A stretch of 64,000 bases of DNA from Actinomycetota bacterium (GCA_023379935.1 JAMCPD010000019.1:1-64000); one strand, 5' to 3'. Shown: positions 47,872 through 57,500, counted from the stretch's first letter. The notes: generated by a model not told the origin, from the sequence alone. Program-made: numbers and translations.

Positions 47872-49985
47872 TGGCGCTGCTTGTGCAGGGGTTTGTGAAG
47901 CCAACTGCTTTTGCGAATAACATTTATCCACCAAGCAAGCAATAAAACAAGAGCACCCACCATAAGGATTATGGCAACAAAAGATACCGCTTGGGACCTT
48001 ATGGTAAAAATACCTTCAACCAGTGTAAGTTTGCCGTTTGGGGCTTCCAAGTATACCTTTAGCGGAAATTCACCTGAGGTAGTCGTTTTGATGTTAAAAT
48101 AAAAAGAGTTGTTACGTGTTGTTAGCCGCACCGGCTGTGTTGGGCCGTTCGGAAACTGTAAGTTTGGACTTACCAGTTTTAATGTGCCGTGTACTGAGAT
48201 ACTCATTTTGGAAATAATTGATATGGGGATACGCGCCTTTCGCGCGGTTAAAGTTATGGTTCTGTCAGGTTGCAACGATAAAAGTGAAAGTTGTGTTTTA
48301 ACGGTTTTATCAGCTAAGTTGAGATACCCAGACTGTTGGTTTGGATCCAACCCGGCCGCTTCGGAGTCAAGTAACAGATCGTTCGCGGTTACTACAAATG
48401 GGGCGTTGACGGCGGTTGCCGATTGTGCAGCCGCAATGAGGTCCGCTGTTTGGGTTAATTTGGCGGTTGGCAGTTGATTGCCGTATTGGTGAAGGCGAAA
48501 AGATGCCAGCCGCCATACTGATGGTTCACCATTAATTCCGGGTGGAACTGTATTAAATAGTGTGCTCAAAGTAACAGGTTCAATTATGGGGTTGTTGGTT
48601 ATTCCGGACAGCAAAGCAGGCAAAAATGTTTTTTCGGATTGCCAGTTGGCGGCCGCTATGCACACCAACCCCCTTGCTTGGGAGGCGTTGGGTTCGTTGA
48701 AGTAAATTTGGGCCACATCGGCCAGAAACTGGTTTGCGTTAAGTGCGGGATCGGTTGTTTGGGTAAAGTGCGCCGCCAAACCTGTATTAGCTAAAACAGC
48801 AAACATTTTATGCTGCACAGTTTGTCCCGCAATCCAAAAAGGCTGTGTGGGGGTGAAGTAGGTGGTCGTGGGTTGAAGAACATTTGATGTTACAACCATA
48901 TCTTCAATACCGTTGTTGGCGAGAAGGTCTAACGTACTGTAGTTTAAGGGATTTGAATCAATCCAAGTAGGCACCGTCATGTTGGCTGTATTGGCGGAGT
49001 TTGAAAAGCTGTTTTTAAAAACTTTTTTGCCGCGAAGTAGTTGTTGAGCAAAGTATGAGTCAAAAGGAGTCCGACTGAACAGTTCTGCATTGATGGGAAC
49101 ATACGACAATGGGGTGATTATTTGCTTTTTTGGATTGTCAATCATTCCTTTCAAGTCGGATAGTAAGCCATGTTGGTGTAAAAGTAGTTGAATGGTTTGA
49201 GGACTGAGGGATAACGTAAAAGGGACTTGCGGATACTTTGACAGTCCCGTTATGAGGTCGGATAGCCTTTTTAACTCAGTCGAGTTTATTTTGTTTAAGT
49301 ACGTCTCGTTTATATGTGACCGACGGTGTTGCAGGCTGGCTTGTATTGGAAAGATTAAATCCAGTCGCAGCTTTACGGTGTTGGCCGATGAGCCTACATA
49401 TATTAAATAGGTTGTCAGAGAGTCAAATACCTGGCCGTTTTGACGGTCGATTAGTTCCGTTTGAATAGGATAAACACCGTTACAACTTGTGATTGTGCAG
49501 TAAAGATAAAGGTTTGAGCTGTTACTTGAAGTCCCGGTAGGAGCTGGTTGTTGGTCTATTCCTATATTCAATGTAGTCGTTGGTATGGTCACATTTATTG
49601 GCGCTATTGAACTTATAGCTTGTCCAAAGGGCGGAACGTTTAAGGTTGTTTGAAAAGCACTTCGGCTAGTTAATAAGGGATATAGTGAGATAACAAGTTC
49701 CAAATTGTTAACAGGAAGATTGGAGGATATGGATAAACTCACATGGAGTGGTTGTCCTGATGATACCCACGGTGACTGAGATATCAAAGACATATGGGTG
49801 TCCGTAGTAGAATGGGCGGCATTTAAACGTTTGGAGGAATCGTGACGTATAGCTGTAGTAGCATATGAGTAGTTTGTATTTAATAACCAGGATATCATTG
49901 GCAGTGTTGTCAAAAAGAGCAAGACAGAGATGATCGGCACCATCTTTTTGATGGACTTCATTGAGTGGTTAATATTTTGTGGCAT
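47868..49985 (-). CDS. DUF6049-type secreted, membrane-anchored protein
   Basis: A 705-residue protein with an N-terminal hydrophobic signal (MVPIISVLLFLTTLPMISWLL) and a C-terminal transmembrane helix (FVAIILMVGALVLLLAWWI), so most of it is extracytoplasmic. This matches the large protein encoded just before murJ in actinobacteria (Rv3909-like). Its function is unknown, but its fixed place suggests a role with lipid II export. The start may be the first Met or MKSIKK eight residues later. pcnA diverges 30-55 bases away. Confidence 0.8.
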   Translation of the reverse strand: MPQNINHSMKSIKKMVPIISVLLFLTTLPMISWLLNTNYSYATTAIRHDSSKRLNAAHSTTDTHMSLISQSPWVSSGQPLHVSLSISSNLPVNNLELVISLYPLLTSRSAFQTTLNVPPFGQAISSIAPINVTIPTTTLNIGIDQQPAPTGTSSNSSNLYLYCTITSCNGVYPIQTELIDRQNGQVFDSLTTYLIYVGSSANTVKLRLDLIFPIQASLQHRRSHINETYLNKINSTELKRLSDLITGLSKYPQVPFTLSLSPQTIQLLLHQHGLLSDLKGMIDNPKKQIITPLSYVPINAELFSRTPFDSYFAQQLLRGKKVFKNSFSNSANTANMTVPTWIDSNPLNYSTLDLLANNGIEDMVVTSNVLQPTTTYFTPTQPFWIAGQTVQHKMFAVLANTGLAAHFTQTTDPALNANQFLADVAQIYFNEPNASQARGLVCIAAANWQSEKTFLPALLSGITNNPIIEPVTLSTLFNTVPPGINGEPSVWRLASFRLHQYGNQLPTAKLTQTADLIAAAQSATAVNAPFVVTANDLLLDSEAAGLDPNQQSGYLNLADKTVKTQLSLLSLQPDRTITLTARKARIPISIISKMSISVHGTLKLVSPNLQFPNGPTQPVRLTTRNNSFYFNIKTTTSGEFPLKVYLEAPNGKLTLVEGIFTIRSQAVSFVAIILMVGALVLLLAWWINVIRKSSWLHKPLHKQRQ

Positions 49986-50015
49986 ACAGAATATCCATTG
50001 TGTGAGCTATATAAC

Positions 50016-51410
50016 ATGATTGCAAAACATTTAAAAACCTTTCTTGAGCCTGCCGTAAGCTTGAGCAAACTGTTTACTATACAAGGATACAGCTTGTATC
50101 TGGTTGGGGGTAGTGTTAGGGACGCTATTTTAATGGCTGAATCCAATACTAACGGCAGTTTTTTTGTTGATCTTGATTTTACTACCGATGCCGAACCGAC
50201 GGTAGTCAAAAACACAGTTGGCAACTGGGCAGATGCAATCTGGACGCAAGGTGAGGCTTTTGGGACCATTGCGTGTTTACATAAGGGTATACGTTATGAG
50301 ATCACCACTTACAGGAAAGAGGTTTATCCGCAGTCCTCTCGCAAACCGCATGTTGTATTTGGAGACAACATTGAGACGGATTTGTCAAGGCGTGATTTTA
50401 CCGTCAATGCCATGGCCCTCTCATTGCCTGATTTGAAATTGATTGATCCATTTAATGGTTTGGACGATTTAGTAGCCAAGCGCTTACGTACCCCTATGTC
50501 CCCCGCCATTTCTTTTTCTGATGATCCGTTACGTATGTTAAGGGCTGCCCGCTTTATTGCAAAGTATGATCTTATGCCCGATGATGACTTGGTTGAAGCG
50601 GTGTGTCGTGAACGTCAACGCATTCAAATAGTGTCAGCTGAACGCATAAGAGACGAGTTAAACAAGCTTATTGTAGTTACGAAGCCGACAAAAGGCCTGG
50701 AATTTATCTTACACACCAAGTTGGCGGATGAGTTTTTACCTGAACTGCCGGCACTCGCCCTAGAGCAGGATCCCATACATAAGCATAAAGATGTGCTTCT
50801 TCACACTTTAGCCGTAGTAGAAAGAACCCGCCCAATTCAAAATCTGCGTTTAGCCGCCTTATTCCATGACATGGCAAAGCCCGCCACCAGATCCTTTGCC
50901 CGCGGAAAAGTTACCTTTTATCAACATGATGTACTTGGTGCGAAAATGGCCAGGCATCGAATGAGGGCTTTGCGTTATCCGACGCAGGATATTCGTGACG
51001 TATCAGGTTTGATCAACCTGCATTTGAGGTTTCACACCTACCGTTTTGGCTGGACAGATAGAGCGGTAAGACGTTATGTCAGAGACGCTGGTCCGCTTTT
51101 AGAGCAACTAAATGAGTTGGTGAGATGTGATTGTACAACCCGTAACGAAAACAAAGCCAGGGAACTTGGGATGCGTATGGATGAACTTGACCGGCGCATA
51201 AAGGAGTTGAGAGCCAAAGAGGAGATAGATGCTTTGAGACCCGAACTAAATGGGCTGGAGATTATGGAGTTGTTGAATATAAGCCCCGGACCTCAAGTAG
51301 GCAAGGCACTGGAATTTTTGTTGGAACTACGTATAGAAGAGGGAATCTTAGGTGAGAAAGAAGTCAAGAATCGCCTTTGTGCGTGGTGGGAAGAGCACAA
51401 GAGCGACTGA
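50016..51410 (+). CDS. pcnA: CCA-adding tRNA nucleotidyltransferase
   Basis: About 464 residues from MIAKHLKTF. An earlier frame opening is not conserved. The nucleotidyltransferase head has LVGGSVRDAIL and DLDFTTDA, the RRDFTVNAMA motif, and the ATP-recognition region DDPLRMLRAARF. An HD domain (LAALFHDMAKPATR) follows. It adds or repairs the tRNA CCA end. That is needed here because several tRNA genes in the window (Thr, Leu, Ile, Gly) do not encode CCA. Confidence 0.96.
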   Translation: MIAKHLKTFLEPAVSLSKLFTIQGYSLYLVGGSVRDAILMAESNTNGSFFVDLDFTTDAEPTVVKNTVGNWADAIWTQGEAFGTIACLHKGIRYEITTYRKEVYPQSSRKPHVVFGDNIETDLSRRDFTVNAMALSLPDLKLIDPFNGLDDLVAKRLRTPMSPAISFSDDPLRMLRAARFIAKYDLMPDDDLVEAVCRERQRIQIVSAERIRDELNKLIVVTKPTKGLEFILHTKLADEFLPELPALALEQDPIHKHKDVLLHTLAVVERTRPIQNLRLAALFHDMAKPATRSFARGKVTFYQHDVLGAKMARHRMRALRYPTQDIRDVSGLINLHLRFHTYRFGWTDRAVRRYVRDAGPLLEQLNELVRCDCTTRNENKARELGMRMDELDRRIKELRAKEEIDALRPELNGLEIMELLNISPGPQVGKALEFLLELRIEEGILGEKEVKNRLCAWWEEHKSD

Positions 51411-51429
51411 TTAGGAGAACATACATCAG

Positions 51430-52075
51430 TTACACGAAAAACCATAGGATGAAATGCTACGACTGGATCTCCCACATCAAGTTGGATTACCGCTTGTGGC
51501 AATAGAGGCATGTTGCCAGGTTGCCTCCATAACGTCTGCCGTTGATAAATGCCGTTACTTTACCTGTGGCCAGACCAACCCGGTTTGTGCCAATCGCTTG
51601 TTGACATATTGCAAAGAACTGTCCCAATGTAAAGATATGTTTATAAGGAGCCTCGGTGTGGATGATATCGTCATTGGCGTGAGTGTGTAACCAGTAAAGG
51701 CAATCATCAGTTCCAGCATCAACAAAAATACCACCCGGATCGTGTTGGACAATACGAGGTCGGGTGATGCCCACACCGCGGGAAGACGCCTTTGTTTATC
51801 GTTGACATAAATAGTCACATGGGCGTATATATGCCATTTTACTGCCTGGTTGCCTGCACAGGTGATGCCATCAATCGGTATACCTGAAGCGATTGTATTT
51901 GACGAAGCAAGATTGCCTGCGTTGACTGATGACACGCCTTCGACCGTTTGTGGAGTAGCTGCCTTAGAGCTGGCCGGCTACATAAGATCAATTTTAAAAA
52001 CTATTCCAAGAAGTATCAGAACTATTACAAGTGTTGTTAATGGCAAGAGGTATTGTCACCGTCGCCGTTTGTCAC
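51430..52075 (-). pseudogene. Decayed gene for an anchored actinobacterial protein of unknown function
   Basis: Reading three minus-strand frames in turn recovers one protein. A membrane helix (YLLPLTTLVIVLILLGIVF) comes first, then IPIDGITCAGNQ, AVKWHIYAHVTIYVNDKQRR, a frame change, DDCLYWLHTHANDDIIHTE, VTAFINGRRYGGN, another frame change, and PQAVIQLDVGDPVVAF. Stop codons interrupt it before and just after the membrane helix (TGA in RRR*QYLL and TAG in IDLM*PAS), both explainable by C-to-T changes. Two nonsense changes plus two frameshifts make it a clear pseudogene. The intact family is found in many actinobacteria and has no known function. Confidence 0.85.
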
Positions 52076-52096
52076 TAGTGCTCTCGCGTGTAAGCT

Positions 52097-53170
52097 TCAT
52101 TGTTCATTGTGGATGAATTTTTCAACCTCTTGGCGTGCTTGATCATCAGAGTATTGAACAGGCGGTGACTTCATGAAGTACGAACAAGGCCCGAGTAACG
52201 GACCGCCAACTCCCCTATCCATGGCTAACTTTGCGCATCTTATGGCATCAATCATTACTCCAGCAGAGTTTGGAGAGTCCCAAACCTCCATCTTGAGTTC
52301 TACATTAATGGGCGCATTGGCGAATCCCCGTCCTTCCATGCGTATATAAGCCCACTTCCGGTCAGATAACCAGGATATGTAGTCTGACGGACCTATGTGT
52401 ACCGATTCTTCAGGTATGCCGTTTTTAAGTTGACTGGTAACAGATTGGGTTTTGGACAGTTTTTTTGAAGCAAGCCGTTCTCTTTCCAACATATTCATAA
52501 AATCCATGTTGCCGCCGACATTGAGTTGATAGGTATTGTCCAGCGATAGTCCCCTGTCTTCAAATAATCTGGTCAGTACCCTATGTACAATTGTTGAACC
52601 CAGTTGGCTTTTGATATCGTCACCGATAATTGGGATATTGGCTTGCTTGAAACGGTTTGCCCACTCGTCATTACTGGCGATAAAAACAGGTATTGCATTG
52701 ACAAAGGCAACTTTGGCATTTAGCGCTGCCTCTGCATAGTGTTTTTGTGCCAGCTCCGATCCCACGGGCAGGTATGAGATCAAAACATCGGCTTTTACAT
52801 CTTTGAGCACCTCTTCTACTATTACCGGCGGAAGAGGTGATTCTTCGATACGGGTATTGTAGTAAGCACCAAGACTGTCCAAAGTAGGTCCTCGTGAAAC
52901 TTTAGTTCCCGACTCTCCTACCTCAGCAAACTTCATGGTGTTATTCGGAAGCGTAAAAATTGCTTTGCTCAAGTCCAATCCAACCTTGGCCGCATCTACA
53001 TCAAAAGCTCCAACAAACTCAATATCTGAAATATGATAGCCACCAAGCACTGTATGCATCAGGCCGCAAGGCGGGTTTTCACTTTTAGCATTGTGGTAAT
53101 ATTCAACTCCCTGGACCAGGGAGCTTGCACAGTTCCCTATACCGGCTATTGCAACTTTAATCTTATTCAT
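52097..53170 (-). CDS. ino1: Inositol-3-phosphate synthase
   Basis: A 357-residue NAD enzyme that converts glucose-6-phosphate to inositol-1-phosphate (1L-myo-inositol-1-phosphate). The Rossmann start [20 protein letters not shown] and the core [28 protein letters not shown] match the actinobacterial type. Inositol feeds phosphatidylinositol and mycothiol. Its ATG overlaps the padR stop by one base, so synthesis is coupled to that regulator. Confidence 0.96.
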   Translation of the reverse strand: MNKIKVAIAGIGNCASSLVQGVEYYHNAKSENPPCGLMHTVLGGYHISDIEFVGAFDVDAAKVGLDLSKAIFTLPNNTMKFAEVGESGTKVSRGPTLDSLGAYYNTRIEESPLPPVIVEEVLKDVKADVLISYLPVGSELAQKHYAEAALNAKVAFVNAIPVFIASNDEWANRFKQANIPIIGDDIKSQLGSTIVHRVLTRLFEDRGLSLDNTYQLNVGGNMDFMNMLERERLASKKLSKTQSVTSQLKNGIPEESVHIGPSDYISWLSDRKWAYIRMEGRGFANAPINVELKMEVWDSPNSAGVMIDAIRCAKLAMDRGVGGPLLGPCSYFMKSPPVQYSDDQARQEVEKFIHNEQ

Positions 53171-53907
53171 CAGTTTATACTCCTTTCAGTAGTCCTTTCG
53201 GTTTCAATAAGTTCTTCTATCCAATCAAGTTCTCTTTTGGTATTTTCAACCGTGTACTCAAGCATAGAGGTTGTATAGGGATCTGGATTAGCAGAGGTTT
53301 CAGATGGTGACTTGGATGTACTGTATTTTAAGTAACCCAGCAAATGAGCTTTACGTTGTTGAAAAAGTTGTAAACGCGTTATGGGGTCCAAGTATTGTGC
53401 GAAAGTAAGTTTTAGCATGAAGTAACGATTGTCAGTATTGTTCCCCAGATCTGTTTTGAGCAACCTGGCAAAAAGAGTTTCGCCGTATTGAGTTATCTTG
53501 TAAACTTTACGAACACGCCTGGTTGTTGGGTTTTGATTCCCCGGATGATTCGTTTGAGTATCACCGGTCACTGTATTTTTAGTTTGATCTTTGTATGCAG
53601 CCAGTTCACCTTGGAGTGAACCCGTCATTGGCACAGACAAAACAACAGGCGGGTTTTGGGATTTATAGTTAATCTCTTGAATGGCACCTTCTTTCAACAA
53701 TCGCGCCAGAGCAGGATATAGCGATCCGAAGGATATACTGTAAAAAAGCCCGAGTTTTTCCCTCAAACATTTACGTAGTTCATAACCGTGCAACGCGTGG
53801 TCGGGGCGGTCTTTAAGCGTCCCCAAAATAGCCAGCTCCAATAAACGACTTCTGGAGTTGGGGGAGCGTAGTGGTGCTGTATTTTCTAAGTTTTCTGACG
53901 ATGTCAT
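53170..53907 (-). CDS. PadR-family transcriptional regulator
   Basis: A 245-residue regulator. The N-terminal winged helix ([23 protein letters not shown], then [15 protein letters not shown]) is typical of PadR. The C-terminal coiled-coil dimerisation part ([31 protein letters not shown]) is extended as in the regulators paired with ino1 in mycobacteria (Rv0047c-like). A low-complexity insertion with [12 protein letters not shown] lies between them. It probably controls its own operon. Confidence 0.92.
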   Translation of the reverse strand: MTSSENLENTAPLRSPNSRSRLLELAILGTLKDRPDHALHGYELRKCLREKLGLFYSISFGSLYPALARLLKEGAIQEINYKSQNPPVVLSVPMTGSLQGELAAYKDQTKNTVTGDTQTNHPGNQNPTTRRVRKVYKITQYGETLFARLLKTDLGNNTDNRYFMLKLTFAQYLDPITRLQLFQQRKAHLLGYLKYSTSKSPSETSANPDPYTTSMLEYTVENTKRELDWIEELIETERTTERSIN

Positions 53908-53955
53908 ATTGATGTCACAGATGTCTAACGATACTCATTTTGGTCATAATAGCAC

Positions 53956-53996
53956 AACTATATTTATAAAGCGATACATCGTGTAGATATATAGTT
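53956..53996. promoter_or_regulatory. Inverted repeat in the padR/DUF5318 divergent promoter region
   Basis: AACTATAT at 53956-53963 is mirrored by ATATAGTT at 53989-53996 in the 133-base AT-rich gap between the divergent genes. It is a candidate operator for the adjacent PadR protein. Confidence 0.35.
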
Positions 53997-54040
53997 ATCA
54001 TTATTTATAAGTTAACCATAAATATGGTTCTGCAATCAAA

Positions 54041-54499
54041 TTGAAAAGGGAGTATCCTATTGCTGTGGATCAACGCGCCGTGAATACACATTTAAACAGT
54101 TTAACAATCCCAACTACAAGTCGGGGACAGATTGATTATCAACTGGCAAAGGAGTCTGTTATACGGGAGTTTCGCCGCGGGCGACTTTCAAAAGCGGACA
54201 TATGCGATGCGCAACCGGAACTTTTACGGGTTGCGCGTAGTGTGGGGGTAGCTACATCCCAACCCTGCCCTATTTGCGAGCAACAGTCTATAGTACATGT
54301 AGTCTTTGGTTTTGGAACAAAGCTGCCGAAAAATGGGCGCTTCGTTGCCAACTGGCATGAGTTGCAGAGGCTGTCAAAAAGTCACAAAAAAATCTCCTGT
54401 TATCTGGTAGAGGTATGTACCAACTGTGAATGGAACTACCTATTGCGTATGTTTGCCAAGGAGTCTAAGGTTGCAGATTCAAACAGTGATACTCAATAA
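54041..54499 (+). CDS. DUF5318 family protein
   Basis: A 152-residue protein. RGQIDYQLAKESVIREFRRGRLSKADICDAQPELLRVAR, then PCPICEQQSIVHVVFGFG and VEVCTNCEWN, give two CxxC pairs, a likely zinc site. This is the actinobacterial DUF5318 pattern, found beside padR-ino1 in mycobacteria as well. The start is uncertain: a TTG at 54041 opens the frame, but a GTG at 54065 sits behind the better ribosome site (AGGGAG). Function unknown. Confidence 0.82.
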   Translation: MKREYPIAVDQRAVNTHLNSLTIPTTSRGQIDYQLAKESVIREFRRGRLSKADICDAQPELLRVARSVGVATSQPCPICEQQSIVHVVFGFGTKLPKNGRFVANWHELQRLSKSHKKISCYLVEVCTNCEWNYLLRMFAKESKVADSNSDTQ

Positions 54500-54520
54500 T
54501 GGTGGTTTTTTGTAATAAAC

Positions 54521-55354
54521 ATGGATAAGTCTTTAAATATAGCTGATGTCAAAGCATACAAAAAGGGTGAAGGCAAACCGCCTCTGGTGATGGTGACTGC
54601 ATATGATGCCCCGACTTCCCGTATTGCAGATGCAGCCGGTGTTGATATTATACTTGTGGGAGATTCTGTGGGGATGACTGTACTTGGCTATGACAGTACC
54701 TTATCGGTTGGAATGGATGATATGCTTCATCATGTTGCAGCTGTTACCAGAGCAAACCCGCGCCCTTTGGTCATTGCCGATCTTCCTTGGTTGAGTTACC
54801 ATTTAGATAAAGTTGATACAGTGCTAAACGCGAGTGCATTAATAAAAGCCGGGGCGGAAGGAGTGAAGCTTGAAGGCGGATCTCGCCGTTTAGAGATGAT
54901 AGATGCGATATTGAATGCCGAAATACCCGTTATGGGGCATTTGGGTTTGACTCCTCAATCTGTTAATATGATAGGTGGTTTTAAAGTACAAGCCCGTTAT
55001 CAAAGTGAGATAGAGAAGTTAATTCAAGATGCTACTGTTCTGGCGGATGCAGGATGTTTTGCTATAGTATTAGAATGTATTCCTGATACAGTGGCCGGTG
55101 AAGTAACCAAGTCAGTTAAGATTCCGACGATAGGCATAGGTTCAGGACCGGGTTGTGATGGTCAAGTACTTGTTATCCATGATTTGTTGGGAATGAGACC
55201 TAAAGGCCCTATGCCTAGGTTTGTACGTAAGTATGCAGAGTTGGAAGTTCTTGCTAGCGAGGCTGTTGCCATGTTCGCGTCGGATGTGCGGCATGGTGAC
55301 TACCCTAATGCGCAAGAAAGTTATCATAAAATAATTGAGGAAAAAGGTAAATGA
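54521..55354 (+). CDS. panB: 3-methyl-2-oxobutanoate hydroxymethyltransferase
   Basis: A 277-residue enzyme of pantothenate synthesis that makes ketopantoate from 2-oxoisovalerate. VMVTAYDAPTSRIADAAGVDIILVGDSVGM, LPWLSYH, AGAEGVKLEGG and HLGLTPQSVNMIGGFKVQ are diagnostic. Its stop overlaps the rpsF start as ATGA, so it heads a mixed panB-rpsF-ssb-rpsR-rplI operon. Confidence 0.96.
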   Translation: MDKSLNIADVKAYKKGEGKPPLVMVTAYDAPTSRIADAAGVDIILVGDSVGMTVLGYDSTLSVGMDDMLHHVAAVTRANPRPLVIADLPWLSYHLDKVDTVLNASALIKAGAEGVKLEGGSRRLEMIDAILNAEIPVMGHLGLTPQSVNMIGGFKVQARYQSEIEKLIQDATVLADAGCFAIVLECIPDTVAGEVTKSVKIPTIGIGSGPGCDGQVLVIHDLLGMRPKGPMPRFVRKYAELEVLASEAVAMFASDVRHGDYPNAQESYHKIIEEKGK

Positions 55355-55677
55355 TACGTGATTATGAAGTAGTAATGTTATTAGAACCTACACTTGATGA
55401 AAAGTTGTTGGATGACTTTGAGCATAAAGTTGAAGAAACTATTCAAAATAGTGGGGGCGAAGTCGGCAAAGTGAATAAACTTGGTAAGCGAGTATTGGCT
55501 TACCAAATAAAACAGTACCTTGAGGCGCACTATATGGTATTGACGGCATCTTTAGATACAAGTCATTTAGCAAACCTGGAGAGGTCGCTTGGGTTGTTCG
55601 ATGAGGTTATCAGACATAAGGTAATTCGGTTACCTAATGGGTTTAAAATTAGTGGATTAGCGAAAAGGATAAGATAG
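55351..55677 (+). CDS. rpsF: 30S ribosomal protein S6
   Basis: A 108-residue S6 with RDYEVVMLLEPTLDE, the KLGKRVLAYQIKQYLEAHYMV core and the NLERSLGLFDEVIRHKVIRL end. It pairs with S18 in the small subunit. The ssb start follows its stop without a gap. Confidence 0.96.
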   Translation: MIRDYEVVMLLEPTLDEKLLDDFEHKVEETIQNSGGEVGKVNKLGKRVLAYQIKQYLEAHYMVLTASLDTSHLANLERSLGLFDEVIRHKVIRLPNGFKISGLAKRIR

Positions 55678-56223
55678 ATGACAACAGGAAATAATGTAGT
55701 TTTAGTAGGGAACGTTACTCGCGATCCTGAGCTCAGAGTCACGCCTACCGGGCTGTCAACCGCCACCTTTGGTTTGGCGGTTAATCGTCGTTGGCAGAAT
55801 CGTCAGACGCAAGAATGGGAAGAGGCTGTTTCTTATTTTGATATTGTAGCTTGGCGGGAGCTGGCGCACAATGTCGGTGAATCCCTGTCCAAAGGAATGA
55901 GGATTGTGGTAACAGGACGTTTAGAGCAGCGATCATGGGAGACAGCTGAAGGTGAGAAACGTTCTAAAATTGAGGTTATTGCTGATGAAATAGGACCGTC
56001 GTTGCGTTGGGCAACGGTACAGGTCATAAAGAATGAAAGAAGTTTTTCCTCAGATGAACCGGCTTCGTTTAGTTCAGAAAATACTGTCAGAAATATGCCG
56101 GAAAATACGGGAGGATACAGCTTAGCGCCCAAAGATGCCCCGGCTATTGCGGTTTCTGATATGGCACATAGGGAAGCTGTTCCAACAGACCCGGCCTATA
56201 GCTTTAACGACGATGAGTTTTGA
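55678..56223 (+). CDS. ssb: Single-stranded DNA-binding protein
   Basis: A 181-residue SSB with an OB-fold core (NNVVLVGNVTRDPELRVTPTGLSTATFGLAVNRRWQNR, YFDIVAWRELAHNVGESLSKGMRIVVTGRLEQRSWE) and a disordered tail ending in FNDDEF, the acidic tip that docks partner proteins. It lies between rpsF and rpsR as is usual. Confidence 0.97.
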   Translation: MTTGNNVVLVGNVTRDPELRVTPTGLSTATFGLAVNRRWQNRQTQEWEEAVSYFDIVAWRELAHNVGESLSKGMRIVVTGRLEQRSWETAEGEKRSKIEVIADEIGPSLRWATVQVIKNERSFSSDEPASFSSENTVRNMPENTGGYSLAPKDAPAIAVSDMAHREAVPTDPAYSFNDDEF

Positions 56224-56233
56224 AGGAGTAGTA

Positions 56234-56788
56234 ATGGGACGCGGGAATAAAACAACAACGCCAAAACGGATGCTCAGAGATTCAACCCGTTATAAAAAAA
56301 GACAGTGTGCTTTTTGCGTGGGACACACATTGTGGATTGATTATAAAGACATAACTTTACTGGTTAAATTTATGACAGATCGTGGTAAAGTTAAAGGTCG
56401 TCGGCTAACCGGTAACTGTGCAAGGCATCAAAAAGATATTGCATTGGCTATCAAAACTGCGAGGGAGTTGGCTTTGCTCTCATATTCACATAGACTATCT
56501 GGGGATAGACTATCTGGGGATCAGAATGCCGGACGATCATTTGCAGCCGATAATACAAGAATTGTTCCGACAAGGGCTGCCGGAGAAGATCAAACCGGAA
56601 AAGATCAAACCGGTGAAGATCAAACCGGTGAAGATCAAACAGATATGTCTTATATAAACCAACCGCTTACCCCTGTTGCTGACTCACCTCCATCCCCTAT
56701 GGATTCAACTGTTGCCGCTTTAGACGATAGGTCATCTGTACCGGAAGATAGTGCAGAACCGGTTTCGGCTGAGACGCAAGGAGAGTAG
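56234..56788 (+). CDS. rpsR: 30S ribosomal protein S18 with a long repeat-containing C-terminal extension
   Basis: Starts at MGRGNKTTTPKRMLRD behind an AAGGAG site, although the frame is open earlier. Residues 15-85 are a zinc-type S18 (CAFC...NCARH, with the core LLVKFMTDRGKVKGRRLTGNC). S18 is normally 75-95 residues, but this one has 184. The extra 95 or so residues are acidic and low-complexity, with RLSGD twice, then EDQTG, KDQTG, EDQTG, EDQTD, then a Pro/Ser/Asp-rich stretch. The stop is 2 bases before rplI. The extension is probably disordered on the ribosome surface, and its function is unknown. Confidence 0.93.
   Translation: MGRGNKTTTPKRMLRDSTRYKKRQCAFCVGHTLWIDYKDITLLVKFMTDRGKVKGRRLTGNCARHQKDIALAIKTARELALLSYSHRLSGDRLSGDQNAGRSFAADNTRIVPTRAAGEDQTGKDQTGEDQTGEDQTDMSYINQPLTPVADSPPSPMDSTVAALDDRSSVPEDSAEPVSAETQGE
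56492..56644 (+). repeat. 15-bp in-frame tandem repeats in rpsR
   Basis: AGACTATCTGGGGAT occurs twice in tandem at 56492-56521 without a mismatch. Four units of the GAAGATCAAACCGGT type follow at 56585-56599, 56600-56614, 56615-56629 and 56630-56644, differing at a few bases. Both arrays have 15-base units in the reading frame. Confidence 0.95.
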
Positions 56789-56790
56789 TT

Positions 56791-57237
56791 TTGCAAGTTG
56801 TACTGTATAAAAACGTAGCTGGGTTAGGAAAACGTGGTGAAGTCGTAGAAGTATCAGACGGATATGCGCGCAATAAGTTATTACGTAGCGGCGAAGCAGT
56901 CGAAGCCACCCCAAAAGCGGTGCTCCAAGCTAAAACCATGCAGCGGAACAGGGAAATCGCTGATGTGCATAATCTGGAAAATGCTCAGAAAATGGCCGAG
57001 CAGCTAGCCACCAGACAGTTGCAGGCCAAGAGCAAAGCAGGGCCTGATGGCAGGCTGTTCGGATCTGTTACTGCAGCCGATATAGCTAAACTGGTAGCTG
57101 AAGAAACAGGTACGGCTGTTGATCGCCGCAGCGTGATTTTAAGTGAACCCATAAAATCTGTCGGGGTAAGAGAGGTTACTTTAAAGCTCCATAGCGAAGT
57201 TGAAGCTATACTGCATTTGGAAGTAGTGGCTGAATAG
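56791..57237 (+). CDS. rplI: 50S ribosomal protein L9
   Basis: A 148-residue L9 starting with TTG (QVVLYKNVAGLGKRGEVVEVSDGYARN). A central helix precedes the C-terminal domain (GPDGRLFGSVTAADIAKLV, then EPIKSVGVREVTLKLHSEVEA). It closes the ribosomal gene cluster before dnaB. Confidence 0.96.
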   Translation: MQVVLYKNVAGLGKRGEVVEVSDGYARNKLLRSGEAVEATPKAVLQAKTMQRNREIADVHNLENAQKMAEQLATRQLQAKSKAGPDGRLFGSVTAADIAKLVAEETGTAVDRRSVILSEPIKSVGVREVTLKLHSEVEAILHLEVVAE

Positions 57238-57500
57238 TCTCACTATTAGTATCACTCCCTTAACAACCTGGCTTAACAACCTGGTTGACTGGTCTAGTTG
57301 GCCAAAGCCGGCTCAAAGGACAGTTCGATGTATATCCGCACCATCCACCGCCTTGTCATACCCGGGATGTATAATCGAACTCATGTTTGTTTATTGTTTT
57401 TCCTATAATAAAAATCCACAGAAAATCCACAGGCATTTGCCCAAATTCCACATGTCATCCACTAGCACCACACAAGCAAGATCTGGCAGAGTATAAGCTT
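57238..57500. other. Gap before dnaB with a 13-bp tandem repeat
   Basis: CTTAACAACCTGG is repeated perfectly at 57259-57271 and 57272-57284. Further on, near 57412-57432, AAAATCCACAG appears twice, resembling degenerate DnaA boxes. The dnaB frame is open through part of this gap but is not conserved there. A dnaB promoter is expected here. Confidence 0.6.

Noticed and set aside
51454-51690. Plus-strand frame in the pcnA-ino1 gap
   Set aside because: It lies antisense to the clearly recoverable pseudogene and has no motif.
57387-57500. Upstream extension of dnaB
   Set aside because: These 38 codons are not DnaB-like. MVQSLEEYR at 57501 precedes the conserved PPHNLEAE segment at a usual distance.
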